A DNA stretch of 64,000 bases, taken from positions 12,459,961 through 12,523,960 of the forward strand of contig NC_058165.1 of the NCBI RefSeq assembly GCF_020080835.1, read 5' to 3'. Below, piece by piece: positions 11,451 to 23,273 of this stretch (positions are counted from its first letter, which is position 1; each line of letters begins with the position of its first letter). The DNA comes from Cotesia glomerata. Its lineage: Eukaryota; Arthropoda; Insecta; Hymenoptera; Braconidae. Position numbers and translations under genes: made by a program. The notes below the pieces were generated by a model that saw only the letters and a list, made by a program, of their open reading frames with translations, was not told the origin of the DNA and ran no database searches.

Positions 11451-13035
11451 ACAATAGAAACGCACAGTAAAAATAAAAAAACTATCATGAAAATGTTGAG
11501 GAATTAAAAAAAAACATAATTTTTCGGTAATACCCTCTTCTGCGAAAAAAGAAATAAAAACCATCAGAAAGGATTAGATTTTTTACTATATTAAATACTT
11601 GTTAATCATTCAATTTTCTTATTTTTAATAATATATCTTGTGGGAGTGGAACGTGTCAAATCATTTTTAATATGTTAACTTAATCAGGGTTGTCTTGAGA
11701 ATTGGTTAAATAACCTCAACAGACCAAAAACGAAATAAATAACAATAATATTTGTTAACTTATTAAGCAAGTTATAATGTAAAAAATTAATGTAGACTAA
11801 CTTTTTAGAGAATTAAATATACTTTAAATTTTTAATTGAAATTTGTCATTTATCGTCAATAATTTAGAAAATATAGTTGAAAAATTATGAAAATATACTT
11901 ATCAGGCTTGTTACTCTGAGCTATTGCGGAGACAACAAATCTTTCTTATACAATTTTGTAGCAAATTTGATGTACTAAAAAATAAGAACCAAATTTTTTG
12001 TATTTTTATCGATGGTTCCCTTGAACAAAGCTAAAAATTAGAAAAATAGGATTTTGTTGGTCTGTAACTTTGAAAATATTGATGATAAAAAAAATTGTTT
12101 TTTGTAGTGTGTCAAATGGACTACAAAATTGTCATTCGACTTTTTGTTCTATCTTGGATAGTTTAGCTAAAAATTACGAAAAACACGAAATTTGGTGAAA
12201 ATTGATACTGTAAAGCATTATAAAAGGTCAGGCTTCGATGGTAGCAATATGACCCAACGAAATTTTTTGTTCAAAATTTAATCCCAAATGAGGTCTAATA
12301 GTTTATTTTATGACAAAATGAAATCTTCAGACGTTGCGGCAGTAAAAATAAAAAAAAAAATTTTTCCCGTGTTATTTAAACGGGAAAAATTCCGAATCAA
12401 TGGAGGACCTCTTAAAATTAAAATTAATAACTCTCCATTGGACATGCCTTTTGTTTCGACATCTTTTACGATATTTTAAGCGGAAAGTGAAAAAAAAAAT
12501 ATCCGATTTTTTTGGCACACCCTAATATATATACAGGGTGTCCCAAAAGTCACGGACGCCATTGTAACATCTGATGAAAAAAATAATTCTGAGACGAAAA
12601 GTCCTTAGCTATTTTGCGATTAACCGCATAGATAATTAATTATTAATTAAAAATAACGTCTCTTCATTTGTTAGAGAGAGAGCGCCAGTGTCCAGTAAAT
12701 TATGTGCCAAACAAAGACACAACTAACTGTATGACTAACTAGTTTCTATAGCTAACGTAGTCACACATATTTACTTACACATTCACACGTGCAAGCGTCT
12801 TAATCGGTCAAATAATTTAGAAATGCCAGGATTTTGAAATTTTGAAAATCATAAAAATACATATTTTTTCACTTTCTTACTCGAATAATTTTTGAATGGG
12901 ATAACTTATTAAAACTCTGTAAATCCAATCTGAAAGCTCTTTAAATAAACTTTAATTTGAGTACCATATCATATGTGTAGTCTCAAAATTATGTCCTATT
13001 CCGCTATGCCAATTATGAAATTCGCTATTGGACTA
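11451..13035. repeat. Non-coding dispersed repeats with transposon tips
   Basis: No gene is seen. Near 12345-12430 a segment resembles the outer part of the inverted repeat found at 36241-36340 in the same orientation. GGCACACCCTAATATATA at about 12515-12530 matches the right tip of the MITE at 36441-36793. Directly beside it, CAGGGTGTCCCAAAAGTCA (about 12534-12552) looks like the left tip of another DNA transposon; I did not find its partner end. Confidence 0.45.
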
Positions 13036-13705
13036 GTTCTAAAATTTTGGCGTTTATTAGAGCCCTTAGTTTTGATATTAAGGTTTGCCTCAATTCATTT
13101 GTAATTTTTCTATTTAAATAACACGAGAAAACTTTTTTTTTATTTATGAATTTTAATTACTTCAGAATGGCTTATTTACGCAATATCCCAGAGAAAAGTC
13201 TTATAGAAAATTTTACGCTCTACAAAAAACGTTTGAAGGTCAAAGTTTCTCAGATCAACCGTTTCAAAGATATTTGCAATCAAAAATAACACCAATCAAA
13301 AATTTCAAATATTTTCCAATAAAATTGCAAAAAAAAAATCATACTTTATATTAATATTGTTTTTTTTTTGTAAAATCAATTGAATTCTGTTAATTTGAGA
13401 TTTTAATTTTTTTTTGCTTATTTACTTCATACGTAACTCACAAAAAGTGCAAATACATAAATATAAAGGTTAAAATCATCAAACAAATGATTTTTGGGTC
13501 TCTTTTATAACAAATTTATTTTATTTTCTACCAAATACTAATAAATTCTATTAAACAATCAATTATTTATAACAAAAAACAATATTTAACAACAATTCAT
13601 GAAATTTTTTCTAACTTGAAAATATTACAGTTTTATAAAATTATTTTTATTGCAATTAGGATATCGTTTTCTGTTCTCTGTCACTACTTGCAATAAATAC
13701 TGAAG

Positions 13706-16030
13706 CTAATCTTCATTTTTCGTTAAGCATCGATTATACTGCTCTATCAATGCCACGCCACGTTCTGCTACATCATTTACAACTCGAAGTTTCTCAAAAT
13801 ACTCCAAGTTTCTTTTGTAATTCAGATTCTGAGGCCACAAAGTTACATCCTCATCAATGAAATCATACGACAAATCGAACGATTTAAACAGATTTATCGA
13901 TCTCATAGATACAAATTGACTAATATCTTTATTTAATAATGACTCTAAATTTTTCTTATCGATTATAAAACGACTCGTTGTAGTTTCATTGGTTTCACAG
14001 TTTTTTAAAGCATGAACTATTCTTCTTTTTGTTTCAACTGAAACAGTTTCGTCAAAGAGAGATAAAACAGACAACTCGTTATTTAAATACCAAAAGTGAT
14101 CGGCTAATTTTTCTGAGCATGCCCATGAAATAGTATTATTAAATTTTTTATATGAAATTAATTCTTTAATTAAAGTTAAATCATTATTAGGTGCTGCTAT
14201 GGCACACGGCGCAGTATACCAAGCTTTTAAATAGAATATTATGATAAATAAACTAAGTTCTCGTAATCCAGCTATTTCTGATTTAGTAAGATGAAATTTA
14301 TTTCTAAATAAAAAAATTTTTAAACTATATATAGCTTTAGCCATCCACCTTGCATGATGGACGGCTCCAGGACGCTTAAATGTAATATTTGTGGTAGTAG
14401 CACTCAAAAATATCGATGATAATTGCAGGAGTTCACGGTAATCGTCACGACAATGATCCATCTACAAAAAAAGTTCAAAGGCAAAATAAAATTAATTACA
14501 TTGCAACCTCAAAGTAAAGAACATTAATTATTATCAACTGATGTGAAGTAAAAGTTACAAAATATTTTACAAATGCAATTGTAATCGTTAATGATGATTA
14601 AGAGTGTAATAATCATGTGAAATTGATTTCCAATATTTTTATTTACAACGGGGTTAATTATTAAGTGTAAAATGGATGATTATACGGAACTTTATAAATT
14701 TTCATCTTTCACTTTAACATCAGTTGATAATTCTTTAGTGCTGGATTAAAAAATTTTACTTCTATTTGATTATTAACGAATTTCAAAATTTCATCTTTAA
14801 TTGGTGTTATAACTTTCAAAATACTACAGCGTATTTGACGCTGTAGTATCAGAACACAATGCTTTGATGTTATCAGTATTAATATTCCATTTTTTTACTG
14901 TTGTAATAATAGCTGAAGCTTGATTTTGTCCAGTTCCAGATTCTAGTTTGAGGACTCCTAACAGTTGAAATTTACCTGATGATGATAAAATAATAAGAAG
15001 CTGGTCAACTTGTTCTATACCTGTAATATCTAACAACAGTTTTCCATCAAAATGTAGCACATAATTATCAGTTTCCAAATTAGTTTTCAGATTTAACGTC
15101 GCTTCTTTGCGAAATTTTTCCCGTGCTCGGTGAATAGTCAAATGACTAAAGTTTACGCTTGCACAATCAATATTTAGGCTAGATAATAAAACAGCAAAAA
15201 TGTAAGTCGCCGACCTACTACTCACATTAGCTCTATCCAAAGCCGCAGCAAGTTCTGGTGTCATTAGATCAATTTTAGAAACTTGTTGTTTTGGAATTTC
15301 ATCTTCATAATCAGAGATTATACGAGAAGTATTACTTTCCAAAGATTTCTGGGATAACTTAGATGTTTGACTTGATATTTCATGATTAACAACATTATCA
15401 GTCTCAACTGTACAAGAATAGTCAACATTGTCATTACCGAACTCTCCGACATCAAATGTACCACTATCATTATTGTTATTATAATTGATATCAATGTTCT
15501 CTTCATTATTGTTATCACTATTACTGTAGTTATTATTTCCATCGCTTACATCAACATCCATATCTTCAACATCTTCTGGAATTGGTTGAGAATTATATGA
15601 AATAAAACCACGTCGACTGGAAGATTTTTGTCTCAAATAAAATAATCTTTTTTCTTTATCCAGTAAATTTAGCACATCAGCATGAGCTATATCAAATAGT
15701 TTATATAATTCGTCCTGAAAAAGGGATTCATTTTTTTTTTGAGATTTTGACTTTCCTCTAACAGTTTTTTTGTAAATTTCTCCATCGATTGTGATTTGAG
15801 GTTAGTTTTAAAAAAGCAGATCTTTTCTCTCTTGTCGGGATTTGTGCCACACACCAAATTTCGAAAACTTTGTCGACAGTGGTTGATATGATTTCTTTCA
15901 CTAAAAAATTTTTCGTTTTGAGATAATAAAATAAAAGTGACATAACCTCTTTCAATGAAGGTAATTTTTTTCCACCAAATTCACTTAATACATCACCAAT
16001 CAAGTACACTGATTTCACCATTGTGATCAT
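13706..16030 (-). pseudogene. RNase H-fold-like transposase, broken into at least three pieces
   Basis: Three minus-strand pieces follow one another: 16030-15758 (starts MITMVKSVYLIGDVLSEFGG), 15675-14824 and 14461-13706 (ends KNED). They look like N-terminal, middle and C-terminal parts of one protein. The middle part has HFDGK and CSDTTASN, resembling the first two acidic positions of an RNase H-fold transposase core; the last has RDDYRELL and HHARWMAKAIYSLKIF. I recognise this as a protein type repeated in arthropod and cnidarian genomes, but I cannot assign a superfamily. Frames change in A-rich runs near 15740-15770. Between 14824 and 14461 only degraded coding is visible; a TTTTTTTGTAG acceptor-like site precedes the last piece, so an intron is possible there, but residues seem missing. 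The Asp/Asn/Ser-rich linker near 15440-15600 is low complexity. Confidence 0.7.
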
Positions 16031-16620
16031 AAAATTTATAACTTTTATATTTTAATGATAAGCAAATTAAATTAATAATATAATGAATTTAAATAACAAT
16101 CAGTATCAATAAAGAAAGACAATGACGAGAAGATAGAACAAAGCATTGAAAGCAGAGCAACAAAGAGAAATTGGTACTGAACGACCAAGCTTACCAACAC
16201 AGAGCTTACTAACTACATTACTCAAATCGAACGAATATACTACTTTTATCGACGGAGCTGAATAAAGCTCATTCAATATTTTTCAAATGAAAAAAATTAA
16301 TCAAATTTTATAGTTGATTGAATTGATTTAATATATTTATCATTTTTTTAACATTTTTAATGAAATACAATGATGAGTGTTTGTTTAGTTAGTGTGATCA
16401 GAAACTTTACATTTTCATCTTACAAAAATTTATAAACTTCATGAAATATAAAATTAATTTGTTATAAAAGAGACCCAAAAATCATTTGTTTGATAATTTT
16501 AACCTTTATATTTATGCATTTGTACTTTTTGTGAGTTACGTATGGAGTAAATAAGCAAAAAAAAATTAAAATCTCAAATTAACAGAATTCAATTGATTTT
16601 ACTAAAAAAAACAATATCAA

Positions 16621-17704
16621 TGTTACGTTCTGAGAATTTCGCCCAAAATTATTTTTTTTTTATTTTATAAATATTATATTTTAAATAAATTTATCTCGTT
16701 CAATTCTCCGAATGCACATTGAGAGATATCCGTTGCTTCGCTGGTGGCTTGATCAGCAGCTTAGTAACGGAAATCACGCGATAAGGCATCGGCAGAGAGT
16801 CACCGCGGCCGCGGATAGTCCAAACATCTTGCGTCAGCATGGGACCCGGGCCTCGATGACTCTCTCAGGGAGTAACCTGAGCTGCAAACATGGCTGAAAT
16901 ACTGTTTATAAAAACTAATCTGGAGCTAATTCAAGTCAGTAGATCCACGGACTTTCTTGAGCACAGAGCTCTGTCCGACTTGAACCTCTCCAGATCCTTT
17001 GTCCAATAAAAGCTAATTACAGTAAACACGCTGATAATTCCTTTGGGTGCGAGCGCCTTTCAGCTGTTCCACCAATTCAAATCCTCCCGGTGCAAAAGCT
17101 CATTAGCCATTTCACCAATTAAATTTCCCATGGTGTGAGCGCCTTTCAGCTGTTCCACCAATTCAAATCCTCCCGGTGCAAAGGCTCATTAGCCATTTCA
17201 CCAATTAAATTTCCCATGGTGTGAGCGCCTTTCAGCTGTTCCACCAATTCAAATCCTTCCGGTGCAAAGGCTCCGGAAAATCATCCAGCCTTTTGGACGG
17301 ACGTATCACGTCCTTGGATACTAAAGGCCATCGACCTTCCGGAATATTTCCAACCACCAGGTGAAACAATTCCTTTTCGAGATCCACGGTACGGCTACTA
17401 CTCTGAGGAGTACTTTCTCCGCACCGGATTTGACAGCTACCCTCCGTTTAAAGCCAGGGGCCTCGCTCAAAAGGGTATTATTTGGGCAAAACTATGGGAT
17501 CCATAATGGTGAGTCTATGAATTATTGAAAGGTAAAAGTAAGCTCATCTGTGACGGCACGCCGGGGGTCAATAGATCACTCAACGATGTCAAACCTGAAT
17601 ATTATCTATCAGTTCTTAATTATTAAATTTACATTTTAATTTAAAATCGCCAATAAAAATTTAGAAACGAATCAAAATAATTCCCAAAAATTGAGAACGT
17701 AACA
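16621..17704 (+). repeat. 5' LTR (1084 bp)
   Basis: Begins TGTTACG and ends CGTAACA. It has a TATA-like TTTATAAAA at about 16905-16913 and AATAAA at 17005-17010, marking the U3/R/U5 order. An 86-bp tandem unit starting GAGCGCCTTTCAGCTGTTCC occurs at 17051, 17137 and 17223. At about 17271 a stretch of ~355 bp present in the 3' LTR is missing, which accounts for the length difference. A consensus-like splice donor, GTGAGT, lies at 17509-17514 and could serve a spliced env mRNA. Confidence 0.93.
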
Positions 17705-17705
17705 G

Positions 17706-17723
17706 TGGTGCTGTGACCAGGAT
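17706..17723 (+). promoter_or_regulatory. Putative primer binding site
   Basis: TGGTGCTGTGACCAGGAT begins one base after the 5' LTR. It starts with TGG, the complement of the tRNA CCA end, and has the length and position of a retrotransposon primer binding site. The priming tRNA is not identified. Confidence 0.65.
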
Positions 17724-19507
17724 CACAGATAAGCTTACTTACTTTTATTAAGAAACTGTAAAGTGATTAAAAAGTGTTGGCAGTGATGCATTAGTGAAAA
17801 TTTCAAATGAAATTTATGGACAATTTTAGTGAAGTGATTCGTGAATCATTGAGTTTTTTTTCTTAGTTTTATACAGGTGTTCCTGGGGTAAGAAAAGTAA
17901 TTTTGTTTTATCCACGATCAGTATGCATGGCTTATAATTTCTGAAAAATTATCTATTATGACGATTCGCCAATATTTTTTATGACAAATTAAAATTCACA
18001 TATTAAAAAAAAAAAAAAAAACGAAATGGTTGCTACGGAAAATTTAAATCTATATACTAAATCTTTATGTGAAAATTTAAATTTACATATTGTGCACGAA
18101 ATTTTTCGTTATAAAATTGTATTTATATATTTTAAATGAAATTTTTCTGTGAAAATTCAAATTTGCATATCCTTACACAAAATATTGTTATAAAAATTTA
18201 AATCTATATATTTTATACCAAATCTTTCTATGGAAATTTAAATTTAGATATTGTACATGAAATTTTTCGTTATAAAATTAAATTTATATATTTTAAACGA
18301 AATTTTTCAATGAAAATTTAAATTAAAATATATTTTATACCAAATCTTTCTATGGAAATTTAAATTTACATATTGTACATGAAATTTTTCGTTATAAAAT
18401 TAAATTTATATATTTTAAATGAAATTTTTCAATGAAAATTTGGATTAAACTATATTTTATACCAAAATTTTGTTACAAAAATTTACATTTGCACATTATT
18501 TTTGCTATAAAATTAAATTTATATATTTTATACGGAATCTTTCTGTAAAATTTAAATTTACGCATTTTACACGAAATTTTTCGTTGGAAAAACTAATTTA
18601 TATATTTTAATACGAAAATTTTTGTTGTGAAAATTAAAATCACATACTTTATACGAAAATGGTTGCTACGGAAAAACTTTACAGAAAATTAAATTCACAC
18701 GTATTAAACGTTTACAGTTGCTACAGAAATTTTTATAAAAATTAATTAAATTTAATTAAATAAAATTTAATTAAATCAATAACTGTCACTTTCTTTTGAG
18801 ATTTTAAAACTCGATATATTTTATAGCGAATTTAATATTCGCGTATTTGAAATTTTCTATTTTATTTATTTCGTCGAGGCAAATCCTCATGATACATAAG
18901 TTTATAAAATAAATAATTATTTACGAAAATTTATTAAAATAATGACTCCTTGGGGAATTTAATCTCAGAAAATTAATTTATCCGTCGGACTCTGGAAGTC
19001 GCACCGTCCGTCGGACAACACTCGTCAATACGTGATCTTATGTCAGATGCGTGAGGGAAACCTTAACCAACATTTTAAAATGATACAAATTTATCAATTT
19101 TGCAATATTTTTACCAATGCTTGACGCAAAGGAAGCCTTCTACCAACTCTGATAACATTTTTTTTTACTATTATTGAATTTAAATGAATGTCGTATAACA
19201 TCAGTCATCTGAATTAGCTATCAGTAATTAATTGACGCTTATTTTATTAAAATAATTAAATTAAATTGATGAATCAGTTATTAAGATTTTTCTTTTAATT
19301 AATTTATTACAATTATAATTTTATAATTTAGCTATTATTATTTAGAGACTGATTATTAAAAAGAAAATTGGTAGATCGTCTTCTTAATTAAGCATTGGAA
19401 TTTTGTAAACGATTTTGAATTAAAATATTTATTTTATTTTATTTTATTCAATTTCTTTTAAGAAATTTTATTTTTTTTTATTAATCATTGTATCGCGTTA
19501 ATTAACC
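17724..19507 (+). repeat. Long AT-rich leader with degenerate tandem repeats
   Basis: No coding frame is seen in this 1.8-kb leader. From about 17985 to 18700 it consists of imperfect repeats of a GAAATTTTTCGTTATAAAATT-type motif. The remainder is AT-rich with no structure I can name. Confidence 0.6.
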
Positions 19508-21263
19508 ATGGCGCCACCAGATCCGATGACCGAAGAAGAACTTCACGAATTAAGTGAACGTTTAGAAGCTCAATGTCGTGACCATGACAAACGCGAAGCC
19601 GATATTTTATCACGTGAGAGTCTACTTAAATCTCGATTAACAGATTTGACGGGTCGTGAGCAGCGACTTCTTAGTTGGGAATCTGATTTGAAAGACCGCG
19701 AATCAATTATTAGTAAAAAAGAAATTTCATTAGAAGAACGCGAAATTACCTTGAAGCAGCTAGAAATCGCGGGTCGTGGAATTAACGTTACCGAAAAGGA
19801 ACTCGCGGAAAGGGAGGCTGAATTAAATGCTTTCGCAAAAGAACTCGAAGATCGAAGAGCCGAATTAGATAATAAAGAGACAGAAATCGAAAATCAAGCG
19901 CGGGAATCAGCGGATGTTTTCCGCCAGGCCAGAACCTTGGAAGCCGAACGCTATCACAAACGGGAAAACTCCCTCAAGGAGCTTGAAAGTTCGTTGGATC
20001 AAGCTCGTAACGATTTACAGGCTAGGGAGGATGCTCTGAATCAGCGGGAAACCGAAATTAAAGCTCAAAGCAAAGAACTTCAAGAAACCGCCGCGGACTT
20101 GACACGGATGTTTCGTGAAATTAAAGAAGCAAGAAAATCTGAAGGAAAAATATTAGAAACAAAAAAATCAGAGGAGCCCTCCGCAATTTCATTATTAAAA
20201 AAGGAATTTGCCCAATTAAAAGGCAAAGAAACAAAACCCGTTGTAGTTGATTCGGTAACCGGTAACAGTAACATCACAGTAAAAGATGCGCTATCTTATG
20301 TCCCTACTTTTAACGGGTCTAGCTCTTCAGTATCAGACTTTATCAGATCCTTTAAAAGAGCATGCTCCATGCTCCCTACTAGTTCCGAATTCATGTTTTT
20401 GACCTTGTTGCGTCAAAAATTTGAAGGTCCACCGCGCAATACGCACTAATATTAAGGAGTTCGAAAACCTTTTGAGGACCGTTTTTGATCGTCGCCGCTC
20501 CGCAAACCAGTACAAGGCCGATATGGAACACATCATGAAACCAAACGAAGATATGGTATCTTATGTTAACCGGGCCCGAGCAATTTATCGCGATATATTG
20601 CACGCAGAAATTTCGGAGCGTGGCGTTTTAACTGACTCAGAAACAATTAAGATCGATAAAGATTCTATCGCAGCTTTTCTTCGAGGTATTCCACCGCTTT
20701 TGCAAGTTCAATGCCGATTAAAACCGCATGACGATTTAGAACAAACTTATACGTCCGCGATCGAGGCATTTAAGGAATATGAAATGAATATGAAACGTTT
20801 CAAAAACCAGTCATTAACCTCCCCAGTCGCGGTAGCGGTCGTCCAAAATCAAGATTCCAAAGGTAACTCGAAGGATAATAAATCGAAACCTGAAAAAAAT
20901 TCAGGAAATGGAAAGGGTAAATCGGGATCCGGGTCAAACGCGAAAAACGGTAACGACAACAACGCGCAAAAATCTAACGCCGGTAATAATTCAAAAAAAT
21001 CCGGCCAGAGCGAAAATAAAACTAAAAGCGGATCTTCGGGGGGTAATCAAAGGACCAACTCGTATGATCCTTGCCCCTGTTGTGGCAAGACTAATCATCC
21101 CCTCGCGAGATGTTTTAAATTTTCTTCATTACTTCAATCTCGTATGGGTGAGTTGGGAAACTCGATACTCCTGGAGCAAACCAACGACGGGACCTCCGGG
21201 AGTCCGGACAACTCCAAATTCCCGTCGAAAAATCCAGAGACCCCGTCAACATCACAACAGTAA
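19508..21263 (+). pseudogene. gag: gag of the LTR retrotransposon, one frameshift
   Basis: Gag would form the particle and bind the RNA. ATG 19508 opens a long coiled coil (about residues 8-225, heptads rich in Glu, Arg, Leu). A retrotransposon Gag core follows (PTFNGSSSSVSDFIRSFKRA and onward). The frame breaks between about 20421 and 20449. The second frame resumes with IRTNIKEFENLLRTVF, then a Ser/Asn/Lys/Gly-rich basic tail and one zinc knuckle of CX2CX4HX4C form (CPCCGKTNHPLARC). It ends at TAA 21261-21263, which overlaps the pol start as TAATG. A one-base indel explains the break. The long N-terminal coiled coil is larger than in simple Ty3 Gag proteins. Confidence 0.88.
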
Positions 21264-23273
21264 TGGTAAATCTCCGTCAAACTAACGTGCCCGCGATTTT
21301 AGCTAAAGGTAACGACGTTAAAGATTCGGTAACCGTTATGCTTGACACGGGATCAGAAGTAAATTTAATAAAAATTGGTGCTCTTTGTAAACCGCAATAT
21401 ATCGATCGAGATTTGAAATTAGCGCTGCTGGGTATCAATAAAGATCCAGTGTTCACCGTAGGCAAAACCTACGTGGAACTATTCGGCTACGATATTGAAT
21501 TTAGTGTTGTTGAGGATAATTTCCCTACATTACACCCTGCTTTATTGGGTGCTAGATTCTTTAGCAAATACGGCGCTAGGCTTTTCTTCGATCGAACAAT
21601 ATTTACGTTTTTTGATATAGAAGTACCGTTTTTTGAAACCGAAATGGACAAATTAAGCCCTGATTCAGTTTCAGCATTAAAATTAAAACTTCTTCCGATT
21701 CTCAAAGTCATGGTTACGTACCGCGTATTTATTGTACTCCTGGAGTGGAGTTAGGCGGCACTTTCGAAGCTAACGACGACGGTACCTTCCTAAGGGCTTA
21801 CAATAGTTTGGACCATGAGGTCCTAATTCCGAAACCAGTAGTGAGTTTGCGATCTCCCTTTTGGTGGGACGAAAGCGATTGCTCGAAAAAATTATCGCTG
21901 ATTAAAATTATTAATGATAATGCTCGCGATTGTTCTGAAACCCCGAATTTTCCAGAAAAAGTAGAATCTAACGTGTTTATAATATCCGAGAATATGAAAA
22001 CTCCGGAACGGGCACAGAGCGTGTTCAGCTCTGTTCACCTGACAGAAGAGTTATCGGATTTGCAACGCGTAGAAATTAAAAACTTGATTACTAACAATCA
22101 AGATCTATTTTATCTTCCGGGAGAACATCTCGGTTCAACGAGCGAGATTTTGCATAGAATCATCACTACTGACGACCAACCGGTTTTTAAAAAGCAATAT
22201 CGCTTTCCTCCTATACATAAAGAGGAAATCTCGCGGCAGGTCAGGGAATTAGAGAAAAAGGGTATTATTAGACCTTCAGAATCCGGCTATTGATCACCTA
22301 TTTGGATTGTCAAAAAGAAAGAAGACTCTTTAGGCAATAAAAGGTGGCGCATGGTTATAGACTTTAGAGATTTAAATGATAAAACATTTACTGTTGTCTA
22401 TCCGACACCAAATATTATTGAAATTATTGATCAAACTGGAGATGCTGCTTGGTTCTCCACTTTTGATTTAGCTAGTGGATTTCACCAGATTGAAATCCAC
22501 CCTGATGATATACACAAAACTGCCTTTTCGACCCCAGACCAGCATTATGAATTTGTAAGAATGCCGTTTGGGCTGAAAAATGCCCCTCCGACATTTCAAA
22601 AATTAATGAACAAGGTCTTGGCTGGTATGATAGGCAGGGGCGTGTTCGTCTATATGGACGATATCGTAACTTACTCAAAAACTTTCGCGGAACACATTGC
22701 GAAGATTAAAGAATTATTCGAGCGTCTACGTAAGGCCGGTTTGCAACTACAGCCAGATAAATGTCACTTATTCCGTAAGGAAATTAATTATTTAGGGCAT
22801 ATTATATCTGCTAACGGGGTTCAACCGGACCCGAAGAAAACGGACGCCATCGAAAAATTTCCGATACCAAACACTGTAAAGAAAGTCCGGGAATTTCTGG
22901 GTCTCACGGGGTATTACAGGAGGTTTATCGATAATTACGCGAAAATTAGTAAACCGTTAACCTCCTTATTACAAAAGGACGCTACGTTCGTATGGAGTGA
23001 GAGTCAGAAAGAGGCATTTGAAACTCTTAAGGGTAAATTAACAAATTCTCCAATTTTGCAATTCCCAGACTTTTCTCGCGAATTTATTATAACCACGGAC
23101 GCCTGCGATTATGGCATTGGGGCTTGTCTGAGTCAGGGTGAAATTAATAAAGATAAACCCGTATGTTACGCCTCACGGTTGTTAAATTCGGCCGAACGTA
23201 ATTACTCCACAATTGAAAAAGAAATGCTCGCAATAGTATACGCCGTGAACAAATTTCGACCGTATATCTACGG

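Noticed and set aside
12288..12479. 63-residue frame
   Set aside because: Lies in a dispersed repeat similar to a transposon inverted repeat; low-complexity Lys/Ile composition.
12534..13035. Complete DNA transposon starting CAGGGTGTCCCAAAAGTCA
   Set aside because: The matching inverted end was not found in the window, so only a tip is noted.
16712..16897. 61-residue frame repeated at 34696-34881
   Set aside because: It is repeated only because both lie in the LTRs, over the promoter region; no protein-like conservation can be judged from two nearly identical copies.
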